The notes below the pieces were generated by a model. It had not been told where the DNA came from, ran no database searches, and saw nothing but the letters and a program-made list of their open reading frames with translations. Of a stretch of DNA of 41,767 nucleotides, positions 25,330 to 33,787 are shown piece after piece (within the stretch, counting starts at the first letter, position 1; every line of letters starts with the position of its first letter). The DNA is from Glutamicibacter sp. MNS18. Its GTDB lineage: Bacteria > Actinomycetota > Actinomycetes > Actinomycetales > Micrococcaceae. The position numbers were made by a program, and so were the translations under genes. The stretch covers positions 1 to 41,767 of the forward strand of contig NZ_JAPCHW010000020.1 in assembly GCF_026107515.2 (NCBI RefSeq). The letters are read 5' to 3'.

Positions 25330-25359
25330 TTGGCATCATATCGACATGATGTCGATAAA
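25330..25359 (+). promoter_or_regulatory. Promoter with 19-bp TetR-type operator
   Basis: TTGGCA (25330-25335) and GATAAA (25354-25359) are separated by 18 bp. The perfect inverted repeat TATCGACATGATGTCGATA (25339-25357) fills the spacer and overlaps the -10. A bound dimer would block transcription of the ABC pair. The TetR gene at 27346 is the likely regulator. Confidence 0.78.
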
Positions 25360-25388
25360 GTACTGACCCCTACATAAGGCCACTGATT

Positions 25389-26531
25389 ATGTTTCTTGCG
25401 TTAAGAGAGCTGGCGTTTGCCAAAGGACGCTTCAGCCTCATGGGAGCGGTCATCGCGCTCATTGCCGTGCTCACCGTCATTCTCTCCGGGCTGTCCTCAG
25501 GACTGGTCAACGACGGTGTCTCGGGATTGAAGTCCATGCCTGTCTCCGCATTCGCCTTCGATGAGGGAACCAAGACTGATAACGCGTTCTCCCGCTCAGT
25601 CGTCGAGCAGGAGCAGGTCGCGTCCTGGTCCGAACAGCCCGGCATCGAACAGGCAACTGCAATGGGCAGCTCCATGATGAACGCCACCACCGATGACGGC
25701 ACCCAGGTCGACGTCGCGGTCTTCGGCGTCGATCCATCCTCCTTCCTCTCCCCCGCGGTCTCCGACGGCCGCCAGCTGGGCGCTGTGGACGGTCTGGTCG
25801 TGTCCGAAACCATGCGTGAAGCCGGAGTGGAAATTGGCACCGTGCTCACCATGGATCGGATCGACACCGAGCTGACCGTTATTGGGTTCACTGAAGGTCA
25901 GGCCACCTTCGGCCACGTCGACATCGCCTACGCACCGCTATCGACCTGGCAGCTGATCGCCGCCGGTCAGGCGCCGGCAGGAGCACCGACCCAGCAGGAC
26001 ATCAACGGCCTTGACTTCAACTACAGCAGCGTCGTGGCCTTGCAGTACGCCGACGGAGCCGAGGTTGATCTGGCCGCCGGCGATGCGGCAGCCAACACCA
26101 CCAGCAAGAGCCTGAGCGAATCGTTCAACTCTTCCCCCGGCTACGAAGCCGAAACCCTGACGCTGAGCATGATCCAGGTCTTCCTCTACGCCATCTGCGG
26201 CTTGGTTGTCGGAGCATTCTTCTCGGTGTGGACGATCCAGCGGAAACAGGAAATCGCGGTGCTGCGTGCCATCGGCGCTCCCGTACGCTACCTCCTTCGC
26301 GATGGTGTCACCCAGGCAGCCCTGCTGCTGATGATCTTCACTGCCCTGGGAATCGGGGCGGGCCTCGGTCTCGGTGCCGCAATGCCAGCAGGCATGCCGT
26401 TCGCACTGGAAGGTGGCCCGATTGCCATCGCAGCCGCCCTGACCATCACCCTGGGGCTGGTCGGAGCCGTGATCTCCATTATCCGCATCGCCCGCATTGA
26501 TCCACTGACCGCACTCGGAGGTAACCGATGA
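25389..26531 (+). CDS. FtsX/MacB-type ABC transporter permease
   Basis: The 380-residue protein has the four-helix FtsX layout: one helix near residues 16-38, a large extracytoplasmic domain (about 40-255), and three helices at about 258-281, 310-332 and 345-367. The segment SVWTIQRKQEIAVLRAIGAPVRYLLRD is the conserved cytoplasmic loop of this family. It ends IDPLTALGGNR, also typical. AAGG lies 9 bp upstream of ATG. The ATPase gene overlaps by 4 bp. Such MacB-like pairs export peptides, antibiotics or lipoproteins, or transmit signals; the substrate is unknown. The TetR operator in the promoter favours a drug-efflux or stress role. Confidence 0.9.
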   Translation: MFLALRELAFAKGRFSLMGAVIALIAVLTVILSGLSSGLVNDGVSGLKSMPVSAFAFDEGTKTDNAFSRSVVEQEQVASWSEQPGIEQATAMGSSMMNATTDDGTQVDVAVFGVDPSSFLSPAVSDGRQLGAVDGLVVSETMREAGVEIGTVLTMDRIDTELTVIGFTEGQATFGHVDIAYAPLSTWQLIAAGQAPAGAPTQQDINGLDFNYSSVVALQYADGAEVDLAAGDAAANTTSKSLSESFNSSPGYEAETLTLSMIQVFLYAICGLVVGAFFSVWTIQRKQEIAVLRAIGAPVRYLLRDGVTQAALLLMIFTALGIGAGLGLGAAMPAGMPFALEGGPIAIAAALTITLGLVGAVISIIRIARIDPLTALGGNR

Positions 26532-27244
26532 GCCAGCAAACCCAACAAAGTCCCGCCATCCACAACCCATCGAACACCGATTCCGGGCTCGCACTGACCG
26601 ATGTATCCCTGGAATTGGGTGACGGCGCCCAGAAAGTACGGGTCCTCGATCACGTCAACCTCCACGTACCTGATGGGGAATTCGCCGCCATCGTCGGCCC
26701 TTCGGGATCAGGAAAGTCCTCGTTGCTTGCGGTCGCCGGCGCACTTTCGCTGCCCGATACCGGATCCGTCAAGCTCCGCGGCCACGAACTCACGACACTA
26801 AGCTCCAAGCAGCGCGCACGCCATCGCCTGCAGGATGTGGGTTTTGTCTTCCAATCAGGAAACCTGATTCCGTCGCTGACCGCCGCCGATCAGCTGCGCA
26901 TGGTCAACCTCCTGGCCAAGGGGCCGCGCAACTTCGACCCCATGCCTCTGCTGGAGGCTGTCGGCATGTCGCACCGCGCCAAGCACCGCCCAGGGCAGCT
27001 CTCCGGCGGCGAGCGCCAACGCGTCGGCATTGCACGGGCACTGGTGACCAAGCCGGCCGTGATGCTGCTTGACGAGCCCACCGCCGCCTTGGACAGCGCC
27101 CGCAGCCACGAGGTGGTAGGCCTGCTGGCTCAACGCGCCCGCGACATGGGTATCGCGACCGTCATGGTCACCCATGACCACGGGATGCTGGACCAATGCG
27201 ATGTCATCTACGAAATGAACGACGGCACCCTCACGCGCAAGTAG
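26528..27244 (+). CDS. MacB/LolD-type ABC transporter ATPase
   Basis: The 238-residue ATPase has Walker A GPSGSGKSSLLAVAG, Q-loop FVFQSGNLIPSLTA, signature LSGGERQRVGIARAL, Walker B VMLLDEPTAALD and the switch His in VMVTHDHGM. The short length and the motif set are those of the LolD/MacB group that works with FtsX-type permeases. Its ATG overlaps the permease stop. An intrinsic terminator follows at 27261-27300. Confidence 0.94.
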   Translation: MSQQTQQSPAIHNPSNTDSGLALTDVSLELGDGAQKVRVLDHVNLHVPDGEFAAIVGPSGSGKSSLLAVAGALSLPDTGSVKLRGHELTTLSSKQRARHRLQDVGFVFQSGNLIPSLTAADQLRMVNLLAKGPRNFDPMPLLEAVGMSHRAKHRPGQLSGGERQRVGIARALVTKPAVMLLDEPTAALDSARSHEVVGLLAQRARDMGIATVMVTHDHGMLDQCDVIYEMNDGTLTRK

Positions 27245-27260
27245 CAGTATCCGCACGCAC

Positions 27261-27300
27261 GGCGGCAGGAATCCAGCATCCCTGCCGCCCTCGGTGTTTT
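27261..27300 (+). terminator. Intrinsic terminator of the FtsX/ATPase operon
   Basis: GGCGGCAGG (27261-27269) and CCTGCCGCC (27281-27289) form a perfect 9-bp stem with an 11-base loop. A TTTT ends at 27300 after a short gap. It lies 17 bp behind the ATPase stop and separates it from the TetR gene. Confidence 0.75.
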
Positions 27301-27345
27301 CCGGTAACCTGAGAGCCAACCTGAATGGAGCCTAAGAAGAGCACA

Positions 27346-27921
27346 ATGCCACGAATCAGCGCTTCCAGTGTCGCGGAGCACAGAGCCAACCAAGAACGCG
27401 CCATCATGGACGCAACCTTCGCCCTGCTGCATGAAAAAGGCGTTCCACCGACTTTGGCGCAAGTGGCACAACGGGCAGGACTATCGCGGACATCGATCTA
27501 CCAATACTACAAATCGCCCCAGGAACTACTTCGCGCCGCGGCGCGCGAAGTGTACCCGCGGTGGATTGCCCGCGTCACCGCGGCGGTGGATAACGCAGCA
27601 ACACCGCAACAAGCCGTCCTGGCCTACGCCAACGCCTGCGTTGACCAAGTGGCTGAGGGTGGTCATGCGGTAGGTACCGCCTTGGCCTCATTTGCCCCCG
27701 ACGGGCCGCTGGATGACCAGGCCGAACAGATGCACGCCTCCGCGCGATTGCCACTGCTCAACGCCCTTGAGCAACTTCACCTCGATGACCCGGATGCAAT
27801 TGCCGACCTGGTCATGTCGGTGATCCATGCCGCCGGGCACATGGCAGACCAGGGCATCGACCTGGATACGGTACACAACCATCTGGCCACCATGCTCGGC
27901 CACATAGGAACCAAACACTAG
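27346..27921 (+). CDS. TetR-family transcriptional regulator
   Basis: The 191-residue protein has the TetR N-terminal DNA-binding domain: a first helix with RAIMDATFALLHEKG, then TLAQVAQRAGLSRTSIYQYYKSPQELL as helix-turn-helix. The C-terminal ligand domain (about 60-190) is all helical and includes AVLAYANACVDQVAE and LVMSVIHAAGHMADQG. ATG at 27346 has GAAGAG just upstream; an earlier ATG at 27325 has none. It is on the same strand behind the FtsX/ATPase pair, after a terminator. It probably represses that pair through the operator at 25339-25357. Confidence 0.9.
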   Translation: MPRISASSVAEHRANQERAIMDATFALLHEKGVPPTLAQVAQRAGLSRTSIYQYYKSPQELLRAAAREVYPRWIARVTAAVDNAATPQQAVLAYANACVDQVAEGGHAVGTALASFAPDGPLDDQAEQMHASARLPLLNALEQLHLDDPDAIADLVMSVIHAAGHMADQGIDLDTVHNHLATMLGHIGTKH

Positions 27922-27980
27922 GCTCGCCCACGGGTCTTCCTGCACCCAGACCCAGGGCCACAGGATCCTCCCGGAGAAAC

Positions 27981-28010
27981 TTGAGGTGCACTAAAGTGCC
28001 AGGGTGTAAA
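27981..28010 (+). promoter_or_regulatory. Possible promoter with short dyad upstream of the broken monooxygenase gene
   Basis: TTGAGG (27981-27986) and TGTAAA (28005-28010) lie 18 bp apart. The dyad GCACTAAAGTGC (27988-27999) sits between them. This would be the promoter of the heme-monooxygenase-like pseudogene that starts about 60 bp downstream. Confidence 0.35.
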
Positions 28011-28069
28011 TTTAAACGACATTGTGTCAGTAAGATTCATGTGTCACCCCCTCCCAGAAAGGCAACCCC

Positions 28070-28374
28070 TCGTTCGTTATCACCAACCGCATTGATGTCA
28101 CCGCAGACGCCGCAGAAGCCTTCGAAAAGGCGTTCATCGACAGCATGCGCTCCACCCTTTCCGGGGTTCCAGGACTCAAGCGCACCACCTTGATGCGCCC
28201 CGAGACCGAAGGCCTGCCCTATGTTTCGACCATGGAATTCGACAGCCGCGGGGATTTCATGGCCTGGCCCAAATCCGATTCCTTCAAGGCCTCACACTCC
28301 GATAAGCAGGCCCCCGGCATGCGGCCCCCAATGCGGTCGAACAGCACACCGTCATCGAGGAAATCAACTCCTGA
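28070..28374 (+). pseudogene. Antibiotic-biosynthesis-monooxygenase (heme-degrading IsdG/HmoA-like) fragment, start lost and frameshifted
   Basis: From 28070 the frame reads SFVITNRIDVTADAAEAFEKAF, then SGVPGLKRTTLMRP, YVSTMEFDSRGDFMAWPKS and SFKASH. This is the ABM-fold pattern of small heme-degrading monooxygenases. No ATG, GTG or TTG exists between the upstream stop (28031) and 28070, although AGAAAGG lies at the right distance for a start just before the Ser codon. The family's C-terminal end, NAVEQHTVIEEINS and TGA at 28372, is in another frame. One extra C in the C5 run at 28325-28329 would restore it. Two independent lesions suggest true decay. Heme or iron use would fit the nearby iron module. 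Confidence 0.68.
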
Positions 28375-28386
28375 AGGTGACCTGCC

Positions 28387-28448
28387 GTGGGTGAAACGCC
28401 GCTTCGCGGGGCCGGGGCCGGCTAGTTTCCTGCACGGCGTTCACCCAC
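28387..28448. terminator. Long hairpin between convergent genes
   Basis: GTGGGTGAAACGCCG (28387-28401) pairs with CGGCGTTCACCCAC (28435-28448), a 14-bp stem with one bulged A and a 33-base GC-rich loop. It lies between the plus-strand pseudogene and the minus-strand DUF1963 gene. No T-run is visible; it may act as a bidirectional terminator. Confidence 0.5.
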
Positions 28449-28472
28449 CTGCCCTCCGGATGATACGTGAGC

Positions 28473-29393
28473 TTAGTGATCGGTACGGATCATGCACCAT
28501 GCCTGGTCAAAGTTCCGTGCGTCCAGATCGCTAGAGCGCATCCACACCTCGAAACTTCCGGCATCCCCGAACCACCCCTCGAAGAAGGTCCAGCTCTCAA
28601 GGCCAAGAACCAAGATGTAGGAATCCCCTGGCCCGGCCAGGGGTCGCACCTTGTCGAGCACCGCCTGGGCGTACCCCGTCCCCGCGTCGCTGTGCCCATA
28701 CATATGGGAAATTGGGAATACCGGGGGCTCAACTGAACTCACTGCGCGACGCCAGGCGGTCCATGCAGCGTTCAGTTCCTCTTCGACACGTTCGGCAGCT
28801 TCGAATGTGGCATCGTCGCTGTCGGTGAAGTCAACAGCGCGCGGCACGCTAAATCCGGTCCCAAGAAGTACCGGCTGGCAAACATCAGTTGGCAAATCCA
28901 GATCATCCGGCGCACTGACTAGCGGCGGGAATTCTTCGCCAGCCAACGGGAGATACCGCACCAGCCACCCACCGGTTCCCACGTCCTCCGGATTGCCGTA
29001 GGTTCCCAAGTGATGGAACACTTCAAGATAACCCGATTCGGGTAATCTCGCGCTTGGTTCGGGCCAATTCGGTTCGGTGATATCCGACGATTCCAGCAAT
29101 GCTTGGGCTTCACCGAGATTAATCGTCGCAATATGCGCCAGTGGTTCACCGGATGCGGTCCTTGGCCACTGCTCCACAGGCCCCAGCGCCGGCCCGCCAA
29201 GCCATGACAGTTCACCCAGCTCGGCTCTTTCTGCAAGGATCCTGTCTACGCCGGCATCGTACTGATCAAGCAGCAACACGGTGAATTTCAGATCCTTGCC
29301 AAGGAATCCAGCATTGATCTCAGTCGAGTTGAGCCAAGCATCCATGCTCTTTCGGGAGGATGCTGTGATTTTCGTTTTTGGTAGCCTTTGCAC
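28473..29393 (-). CDS. DUF1963 (YwqG-like) family protein
   Basis: The 306-residue protein has features of the DUF1963/YwqG family: the WLGGPALGPVEQWPR opening motif, LAHIATINLGEAQALL, LPESGYLEVFHHLG, and near the end MYGHSDAG and SYILVLGLES. The function of this family is not established. GTG at 29393 is the preferred start because GGAAG lies 9 bp upstream; ATG at 29345 is an alternative without a good site. The frame stays open to 29549, but that part looks unlike the family. It has no operon partner. Confidence 0.72.
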   Translation of the reverse strand: MQRLPKTKITASSRKSMDAWLNSTEINAGFLGKDLKFTVLLLDQYDAGVDRILAERAELGELSWLGGPALGPVEQWPRTASGEPLAHIATINLGEAQALLESSDITEPNWPEPSARLPESGYLEVFHHLGTYGNPEDVGTGGWLVRYLPLAGEEFPPLVSAPDDLDLPTDVCQPVLLGTGFSVPRAVDFTDSDDATFEAAERVEEELNAAWTAWRRAVSSVEPPVFPISHMYGHSDAGTGYAQAVLDKVRPLAGPGDSYILVLGLESWTFFEGWFGDAGSFEVWMRSSDLDARNFDQAWCMIRTDH

Positions 29394-29665
29394 CCGATCA
29401 TTCTTCCATCGTCCTGGTGTGGCGCCTACAGCTTGACGGCACCGTGCCTCAGCACAATCCATTGCTACCGGTGAAGCTCCATCCGTAGGTGCTTCGCCGA
29501 CCAGCACGCAACCGTGGTTCCCCTCCAAATCCTTATTGCTTTCGATCACAGCCCTGAGGTCAGGGCAATGACCAATATCTCGGGCATCCTCTCGAAGAAT
29601 CGCTTCTCCATGGTCGCAGTCCTGGACGGAGCGTCTGTGGACTGGTTTCGGGGAGCATTGGCCGC
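29394..29665. other. Gene-free gap between the DUF1963 gene and the AraC gene
   Basis: Short frames cross this stretch on both strands, but none has a ribosome-binding site or a recognisable product. It probably carries the DUF1963 promoter and the 3' end of the AraC transcript. Confidence 0.45.
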
Positions 29666-30625
29666 TCAGCGTTTGAGCGTCTCGGAAGGCAGCTCACCGA
29701 AGGTTTCGCGGTATACCGCGGAGAACCGACTGAGGTGGGCAAACCCCCACCGGGTGGCGACCTCCGCGATGGTTGTCGTCACTGGTGTCGCGGCGTAGAG
29801 ATCCCGGTAGGCGCCCCGCAATCGAACTTGCTGGAGGTATCCCATCGGGGTGGTCTGCATCTTCTTCTGGAATGCGGTAGACAAAGTCCGCGCGCTGAGC
29901 CGGGCGGCATGGGCCAAGTCCACCATGCGCCAGGTGCGCTCGGGTGCTTCTTCCAACATCGCGACCACAAGATCCACCGCATCGGATTCCGCGACTGGAC
30001 CCCTGGCACGTTGCTGCACCGGGTTCTGCCACTGGTTAGCCACTAAGCCCAGCACAATGGTGTCGGCCATGCGGGAACTGACCAGTGAGTTGGCCGTCAA
30101 CGTGCTGTTGAGCTGGATACCCTGCACCATTGACCGCACCAGACCAAACCAGGACCGCTGGGCCGGTTGGGTGAAATCCATCGCGGGACGCAATTGCATG
30201 GCTTCGTGTGGACGGTGACCACTGAGTGCGAAGGCCGCGCCTTCCAGCGTGTGCCGCGGAATGTAGAGCACCAGCTTTGCCGTGTCGCTGGCCCACTCCA
30301 TCTCCAGGCTATTGTCGGGGCCGGCAATCGAGCCCATGCGTTGGTGGGTGTCGATCGCTGTGCCATCGATGCGATCAAGTGCCGCTCCATGCAACGGAAT
30401 CTGGACTAACGCGAAGTCCTCCAAGGCGCCGGGCGAGATGCGGACCCGGGCACCGTAGCTCATGAAGTAGAGGCCGATCCCGCCGGCCAGGGTGCCGTTG
30501 TGCGTGAGACGGAACTGCCGGGCGGAGTCGCTGACCTGCAAGCCGTGCTCACGATAGGTCTGGCTGACGCGGGACCGGGCTTCCTCCGGATCGCCGGTGG
30601 AAACGATGGGATGACGATCGAACAT
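29666..30625 (-). CDS. AraC-family transcriptional regulator
   Basis: The 319-residue protein has a C-terminal AraC DNA-binding domain (about 215-315). The first helix-turn-helix is MVDLAHAARLSARTLSTAFQ and the second TIAEVATRWGFAHLSRFSAVY, ending FGELPSETLKR. The N-terminal part (about 20-190, with SYGARVRISPG) resembles the AraC-binding-like domain of regulators such as FeaR and NphR. ATG at 30625 is chosen because AAGGAG lies 9 bp upstream; the longer frame to 30667 has no site. It follows the esterase by 87 bp on the same strand and likely activates the esterase-to-cupin operon and the divergent flavin reductase. Confidence 0.9.
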   Translation of the reverse strand: MFDRHPIVSTGDPEEARSRVSQTYREHGLQVSDSARQFRLTHNGTLAGGIGLYFMSYGARVRISPGALEDFALVQIPLHGAALDRIDGTAIDTHQRMGSIAGPDNSLEMEWASDTAKLVLYIPRHTLEGAAFALSGHRPHEAMQLRPAMDFTQPAQRSWFGLVRSMVQGIQLNSTLTANSLVSSRMADTIVLGLVANQWQNPVQQRARGPVAESDAVDLVVAMLEEAPERTWRMVDLAHAARLSARTLSTAFQKKMQTTPMGYLQQVRLRGAYRDLYAATPVTTTIAEVATRWGFAHLSRFSAVYRETFGELPSETLKR

Positions 30626-30712
30626 CGGCACACTCCTTAAATCGTGATCCTCAGTGGTACTGGCCATCAGCGGCGCCGCGCGCGGTCCGGGAACAATCGG
30701 ACCGGACGCCTA

Positions 30713-32086
30713 CTATGCTCCCAGCATTCGCCGGTCCGGGGAAGATTGCCCGGACCCGAATTCCAGCAGGTCCTCGCGCAATTCCCGACTCCATCGCCGC
30801 ATCATTTCGGTATCGATGCCGTCAAGCATGGGTGCATCGTGCCAGTCCGGGAAGTTCCCGAACTGGAACGGCAAATCGAAACAGTGCGGGCCGCCGACCC
30901 CCGGCAGGGCGCTGGTGCCCGCGAACCGACGCAGCACCACTTTCCTGCCCTGTTGCCGACATGCGGAAGCGATCGCGTCGGCTTGTTGCCCGAAGGCCAG
31001 CCAGGACGAATACCGGATGATATCTGCCGATTGCCTCGCGACGGCCGAGCTCTCGGGCGGCAACGCCTCGTGCGGCCAGGGGGATTCACGCCCCGTGCCA
31101 AGTGCCTGGTGAGCGAGCTGTCGTAGCAACTGGCCACGCTGGCGCGCATCCAGGGTCTCCAGAGCCAGGAACGGGCTCATCTCATGGGAGGTGTCGCGCA
31201 CATACACCTGCTGGACATGCAACCTCCGCACGGCCTCGTGCAAGGCGGCGGCACCGCGGGCTGGGGCCGGTACGGAAGGCAACAGCATCGGAGGCATCAT
31301 GCCTGGATCCCGGGGCACAGTGGACAGCGTGGCCGCCGTGGCGCGCATTAGTTCGGGATAGCGGTCCGGATCGGTGAGCAGCTCGGGGTCCTGTCCGGTG
31401 ACGGTTCGCGTGAAGTCCGCTCTGCGGGCCTGGGACCACGGCTCGATCTGGGGCATGCTCCACAACGCCACCTGGCGCATCAGCCCGCGGGCGCGTGGAT
31501 CCTGCGCCAGCATCCATGCGTACCAGGCCCCGGCGGACTGCCCGGCGACGGTGATATTCCGGATATCTGCCCCATAGTCGGCAGCATGGTCCCGGACCCA
31601 TCGCAAAGCCAACACCAGCTCATCAAACGGCCGGTGCGGTTCCCGGCCCGTCGCCAGGTGGCCGGCCGGACCCAGCCGATAGTTCACGGTGATGACCACC
31701 ATCCCCTCGACGGCCAACTCCGTGCCCCGGTACCAGCGGGCGGCACCGGCGCCGCTGGACCAAGCTCCGCCGTGCAGGAAGACCACTACCGGAAGGTCCC
31801 TGCCCGTTGCCGGGGCGAACACATTGAGAAAAAATGCGTTGTGGTCCTGCGGGTTTTCTTCCACGCCAGGTCCCATCAATTTAGCTAGCCGGCTCGGCAG
31901 CTGCGGGAACACCGCCACGTCCCTGAGGTCGCTGGGGCGCGGTTTCCGGGAGCCGGACACCGGCACCGGCACCGGCGAAGAAAACGCATCACCCGGTGTG
32001 GACAGCGCCGCGTACCGGATACCGAGATGGCTGACCGTTGCGGTATCCGGCGGCGGGGCAACAGCTCGTTGGCTGGATGGAACCAT
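30713..32086 (-). CDS. Type-B carboxylesterase family hydrolase
   Basis: The 457-residue protein has the carboxylesterase/lipase alpha/beta fold. The oxyanion motif is VVVFLHGGAWSSGAG, followed by VVITVNYRLGPAGHL. The nucleophile elbow is AGQSAGAWYAW, with GQSAG where most members have GESAG. A His in GVGGPHCFDLPFQF would complete the triad. No signal peptide is seen, so it acts in the cytoplasm. ATG at 32086 is supported by AAGGAA 6 bp upstream. It lies 20 bp behind the monooxygenase gene. An esterase here could open an ester or lactone before or after oxygenation. The substrate is unknown. Confidence 0.88.
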   Translation of the reverse strand: MVPSSQRAVAPPPDTATVSHLGIRYAALSTPGDAFSSPVPVPVSGSRKPRPSDLRDVAVFPQLPSRLAKLMGPGVEENPQDHNAFFLNVFAPATGRDLPVVVFLHGGAWSSGAGAARWYRGTELAVEGMVVITVNYRLGPAGHLATGREPHRPFDELVLALRWVRDHAADYGADIRNITVAGQSAGAWYAWMLAQDPRARGLMRQVALWSMPQIEPWSQARRADFTRTVTGQDPELLTDPDRYPELMRATAATLSTVPRDPGMMPPMLLPSVPAPARGAAALHEAVRRLHVQQVYVRDTSHEMSPFLALETLDARQRGQLLRQLAHQALGTGRESPWPHEALPPESSAVARQSADIIRYSSWLAFGQQADAIASACRQQGRKVVLRRFAGTSALPGVGGPHCFDLPFQFGNFPDWHDAPMLDGIDTEMMRRWSRELREDLLEFGSGQSSPDRRMLGA

Positions 32087-32106
32087 GCTCCATTCCTTGC
32101 GCTGCA

Positions 32107-33318
32107 TTAGACGATCGGTGCGGGCGGTTCCAGGCCCAGGTACCCGGCCCCGCCGATCTCGTAGCCCAGTGGGCTGGCTACCAGCGCATGGCGCGTTCCG
32201 GTGTTGATATCCCGCCACAACCGGCCTACGGGGTTGGTGTCGGCAAAGAGGGCGGTGCCGTACAGCCACGCCAGGTCGTTGGCCGCGTCGGTCAGGCTGT
32301 GGGCGGCGTGCGCCACGTCGTTGCGGCAGCGGGCCCGGTCGGCCGGGGACAACGGGTTCGGTTCCCGCGAGGCCGCGTCGACGCTTTTGGCGGAGCGTTC
32401 CAACAGCAACCCCGCACCATCGATCTTCGCCCGGACCTCGCCCAGGCCCCGGACAAAGGCCTCGGAGGTGGTTTGCGGCCGATAGTTCGAGTAGGTGATG
32501 CCGCGCTGGTGGGCCTGCTCGGCTACCAGTTCCAGCAATGCGTCCGCGGCACCCAGTGACGGGGCGGCGATGGCGGTGGACATGGTGGACACCGGGGCCA
32601 GCCGCTGGATGTCGAGGGCATCGGGCAGGGTCTCCGCGGCAGGTCCGAGCAGCTGGTCTGCGGTCACTATTTGGTCTTCCGGGATCCATCCCTCGCTCAC
32701 CGCCAGGGTGTTGCTTCCGGTGCCGCGCATCCCAATGGTCTGCCAGGTATCCAGCACCTCCCACTGATCTTCGCGCACCAACGCATAGCCGGGCACCGCC
32801 TCGCCGTCGGGGGTTTGCTGTATCGGAACCACGACCACCGCCCACTGGGCATGCAAGCTGTTGGACGCAAACGGCCACTTCCCGCTGATGCGGTAGCCGT
32901 CTGCTTCCCGGACGGCGTGGCCGCCCTGGCTGACAATGATCGAGGACATGCGCACCGGTCGACCGGATCCGAAGATCCGGTCGATGGACGTCTGGGGGAA
33001 GCGCAGGGCCAGCATCGCCGATCCATTGGAAATCACGGTGACCCAGGAGGCCGCCGGATCGAATCTGCCGATGAGTCGTGCAACGTCCACCAGATCGGCG
33101 GCGCCTGCTCCCAATCCTCCGAAACGCTCGGGGATCAGAAGTGAGAACGCGCCGGCGGCTTCCAACGCATCCATGGATTCGTCCGGAACGCGTCGGTCGC
33201 GGTCGGCGGCGATGGCGTTGGACCGCAGCAGTGGGCCAATCTCGTGAATCCGTTCGATCACCTCGGTGATTGAGGTACGCGGCACGTTGCCAAGGTGGTG
33301 TGGGCTTTCAATGCTCAT
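32107..33318 (-). CDS. Acyl-CoA dehydrogenase-fold flavin-dependent monooxygenase (group D, HpaH-C2/HsaA-like)
   Basis: The 403-residue protein has the acyl-CoA dehydrogenase fold. It has an N-terminal helical part (LEAAGAFSLLIPERFGGLGA), a middle beta domain (ISGKWPFASNSLHAQW, WQTIGMRGTGSNTLAV) and a C-terminal Acyl-CoA_dh_2 domain with RCRNDVAHAAHSLTDAAND and WRDINTGTRHALVASPLG. The catalytic Glu of true dehydrogenases is not evident, and this set matches two-component hydroxylases that use reduced flavin. The flavin reductase encoded divergently would supply it. AAGGAG is 9 bp before ATG 33318. Substrate probably aromatic or cyclic; inferred. Confidence 0.87.
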   Translation of the reverse strand: MSIESPHHLGNVPRTSITEVIERIHEIGPLLRSNAIAADRDRRVPDESMDALEAAGAFSLLIPERFGGLGAGAADLVDVARLIGRFDPAASWVTVISNGSAMLALRFPQTSIDRIFGSGRPVRMSSIIVSQGGHAVREADGYRISGKWPFASNSLHAQWAVVVVPIQQTPDGEAVPGYALVREDQWEVLDTWQTIGMRGTGSNTLAVSEGWIPEDQIVTADQLLGPAAETLPDALDIQRLAPVSTMSTAIAAPSLGAADALLELVAEQAHQRGITYSNYRPQTTSEAFVRGLGEVRAKIDGAGLLLERSAKSVDAASREPNPLSPADRARCRNDVAHAAHSLTDAANDLAWLYGTALFADTNPVGRLWRDINTGTRHALVASPLGYEIGGAGYLGLEPPAPIV

Positions 33319-33343
33319 GGGATGCAACTCCTTGAAGTGGTGG

Positions 33344-33787
33344 TTAGAAACCGAAGGCTTCTTTGACCTCGGCCAGGTCCATGTATTCGCGGCCCGAAAT
33401 GATCTGGCCGCCCTTGATCTGAAGCACGTCCACGATGTGGTTTTCAAATATTTTCCCGTCAGTGGTGACGGCGGATTCAAACAACTCGATGACGCCGACC
33501 CCGGCTTTTTCATCCACGTAGCTGCCACTGCGTTTCATGTCCAGTGATCCGGGTTGAAACGAGGCGTCCAGTGCAGCCAGCAGTTCGTCGAAGAACCCCT
33601 GCCATCCGGTGTAGGTCTTGGCTAGTGGAACAGTGCGTCCCACGACGGTCCACTGGATGTCCGGGGAAATGATCGCCTTGAGTCGTTCACGGTCCCCGGT
33701 GCTGTGGGCCGCCCAGAACCTGTCGATGACCTCCCGGGTGGTCGGTTCGGTGTTCGTGGTGGCGGTGCTGGTGGTGTTCGCGGTCAT
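33344..33787 (-). CDS. NTF2-like (SnoaL/ketosteroid-isomerase-like) protein
   Basis: The 147-residue protein has a Thr/Asn-rich start of about 17 residues, then the NTF2-like fold: VIDRFWAAHSTGDRERLKAIISPDIQWTVVG, the YTGWQGFFDELLAAL helix and paired strands IELFESAVTTDG and HIVDVLQIKGGQII, ending EYMDLAEVKEAF. These small alpha+beta cones act as isomerases, cyclases or dehydratases in catabolic and polyketide pathways. AAGGAA precedes ATG 33787, which overlaps the cupin stop by 4 bp. It lies between the cupin and monooxygenase genes, suggesting action on the same substrate. Confidence 0.85.
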   Translation of the reverse strand: MTANTTSTATTNTEPTTREVIDRFWAAHSTGDRERLKAIISPDIQWTVVGRTVPLAKTYTGWQGFFDELLAALDASFQPGSLDMKRSGSYVDEKAGVGVIELFESAVTTDGKIFENHIVDVLQIKGGQIISGREYMDLAEVKEAFGF

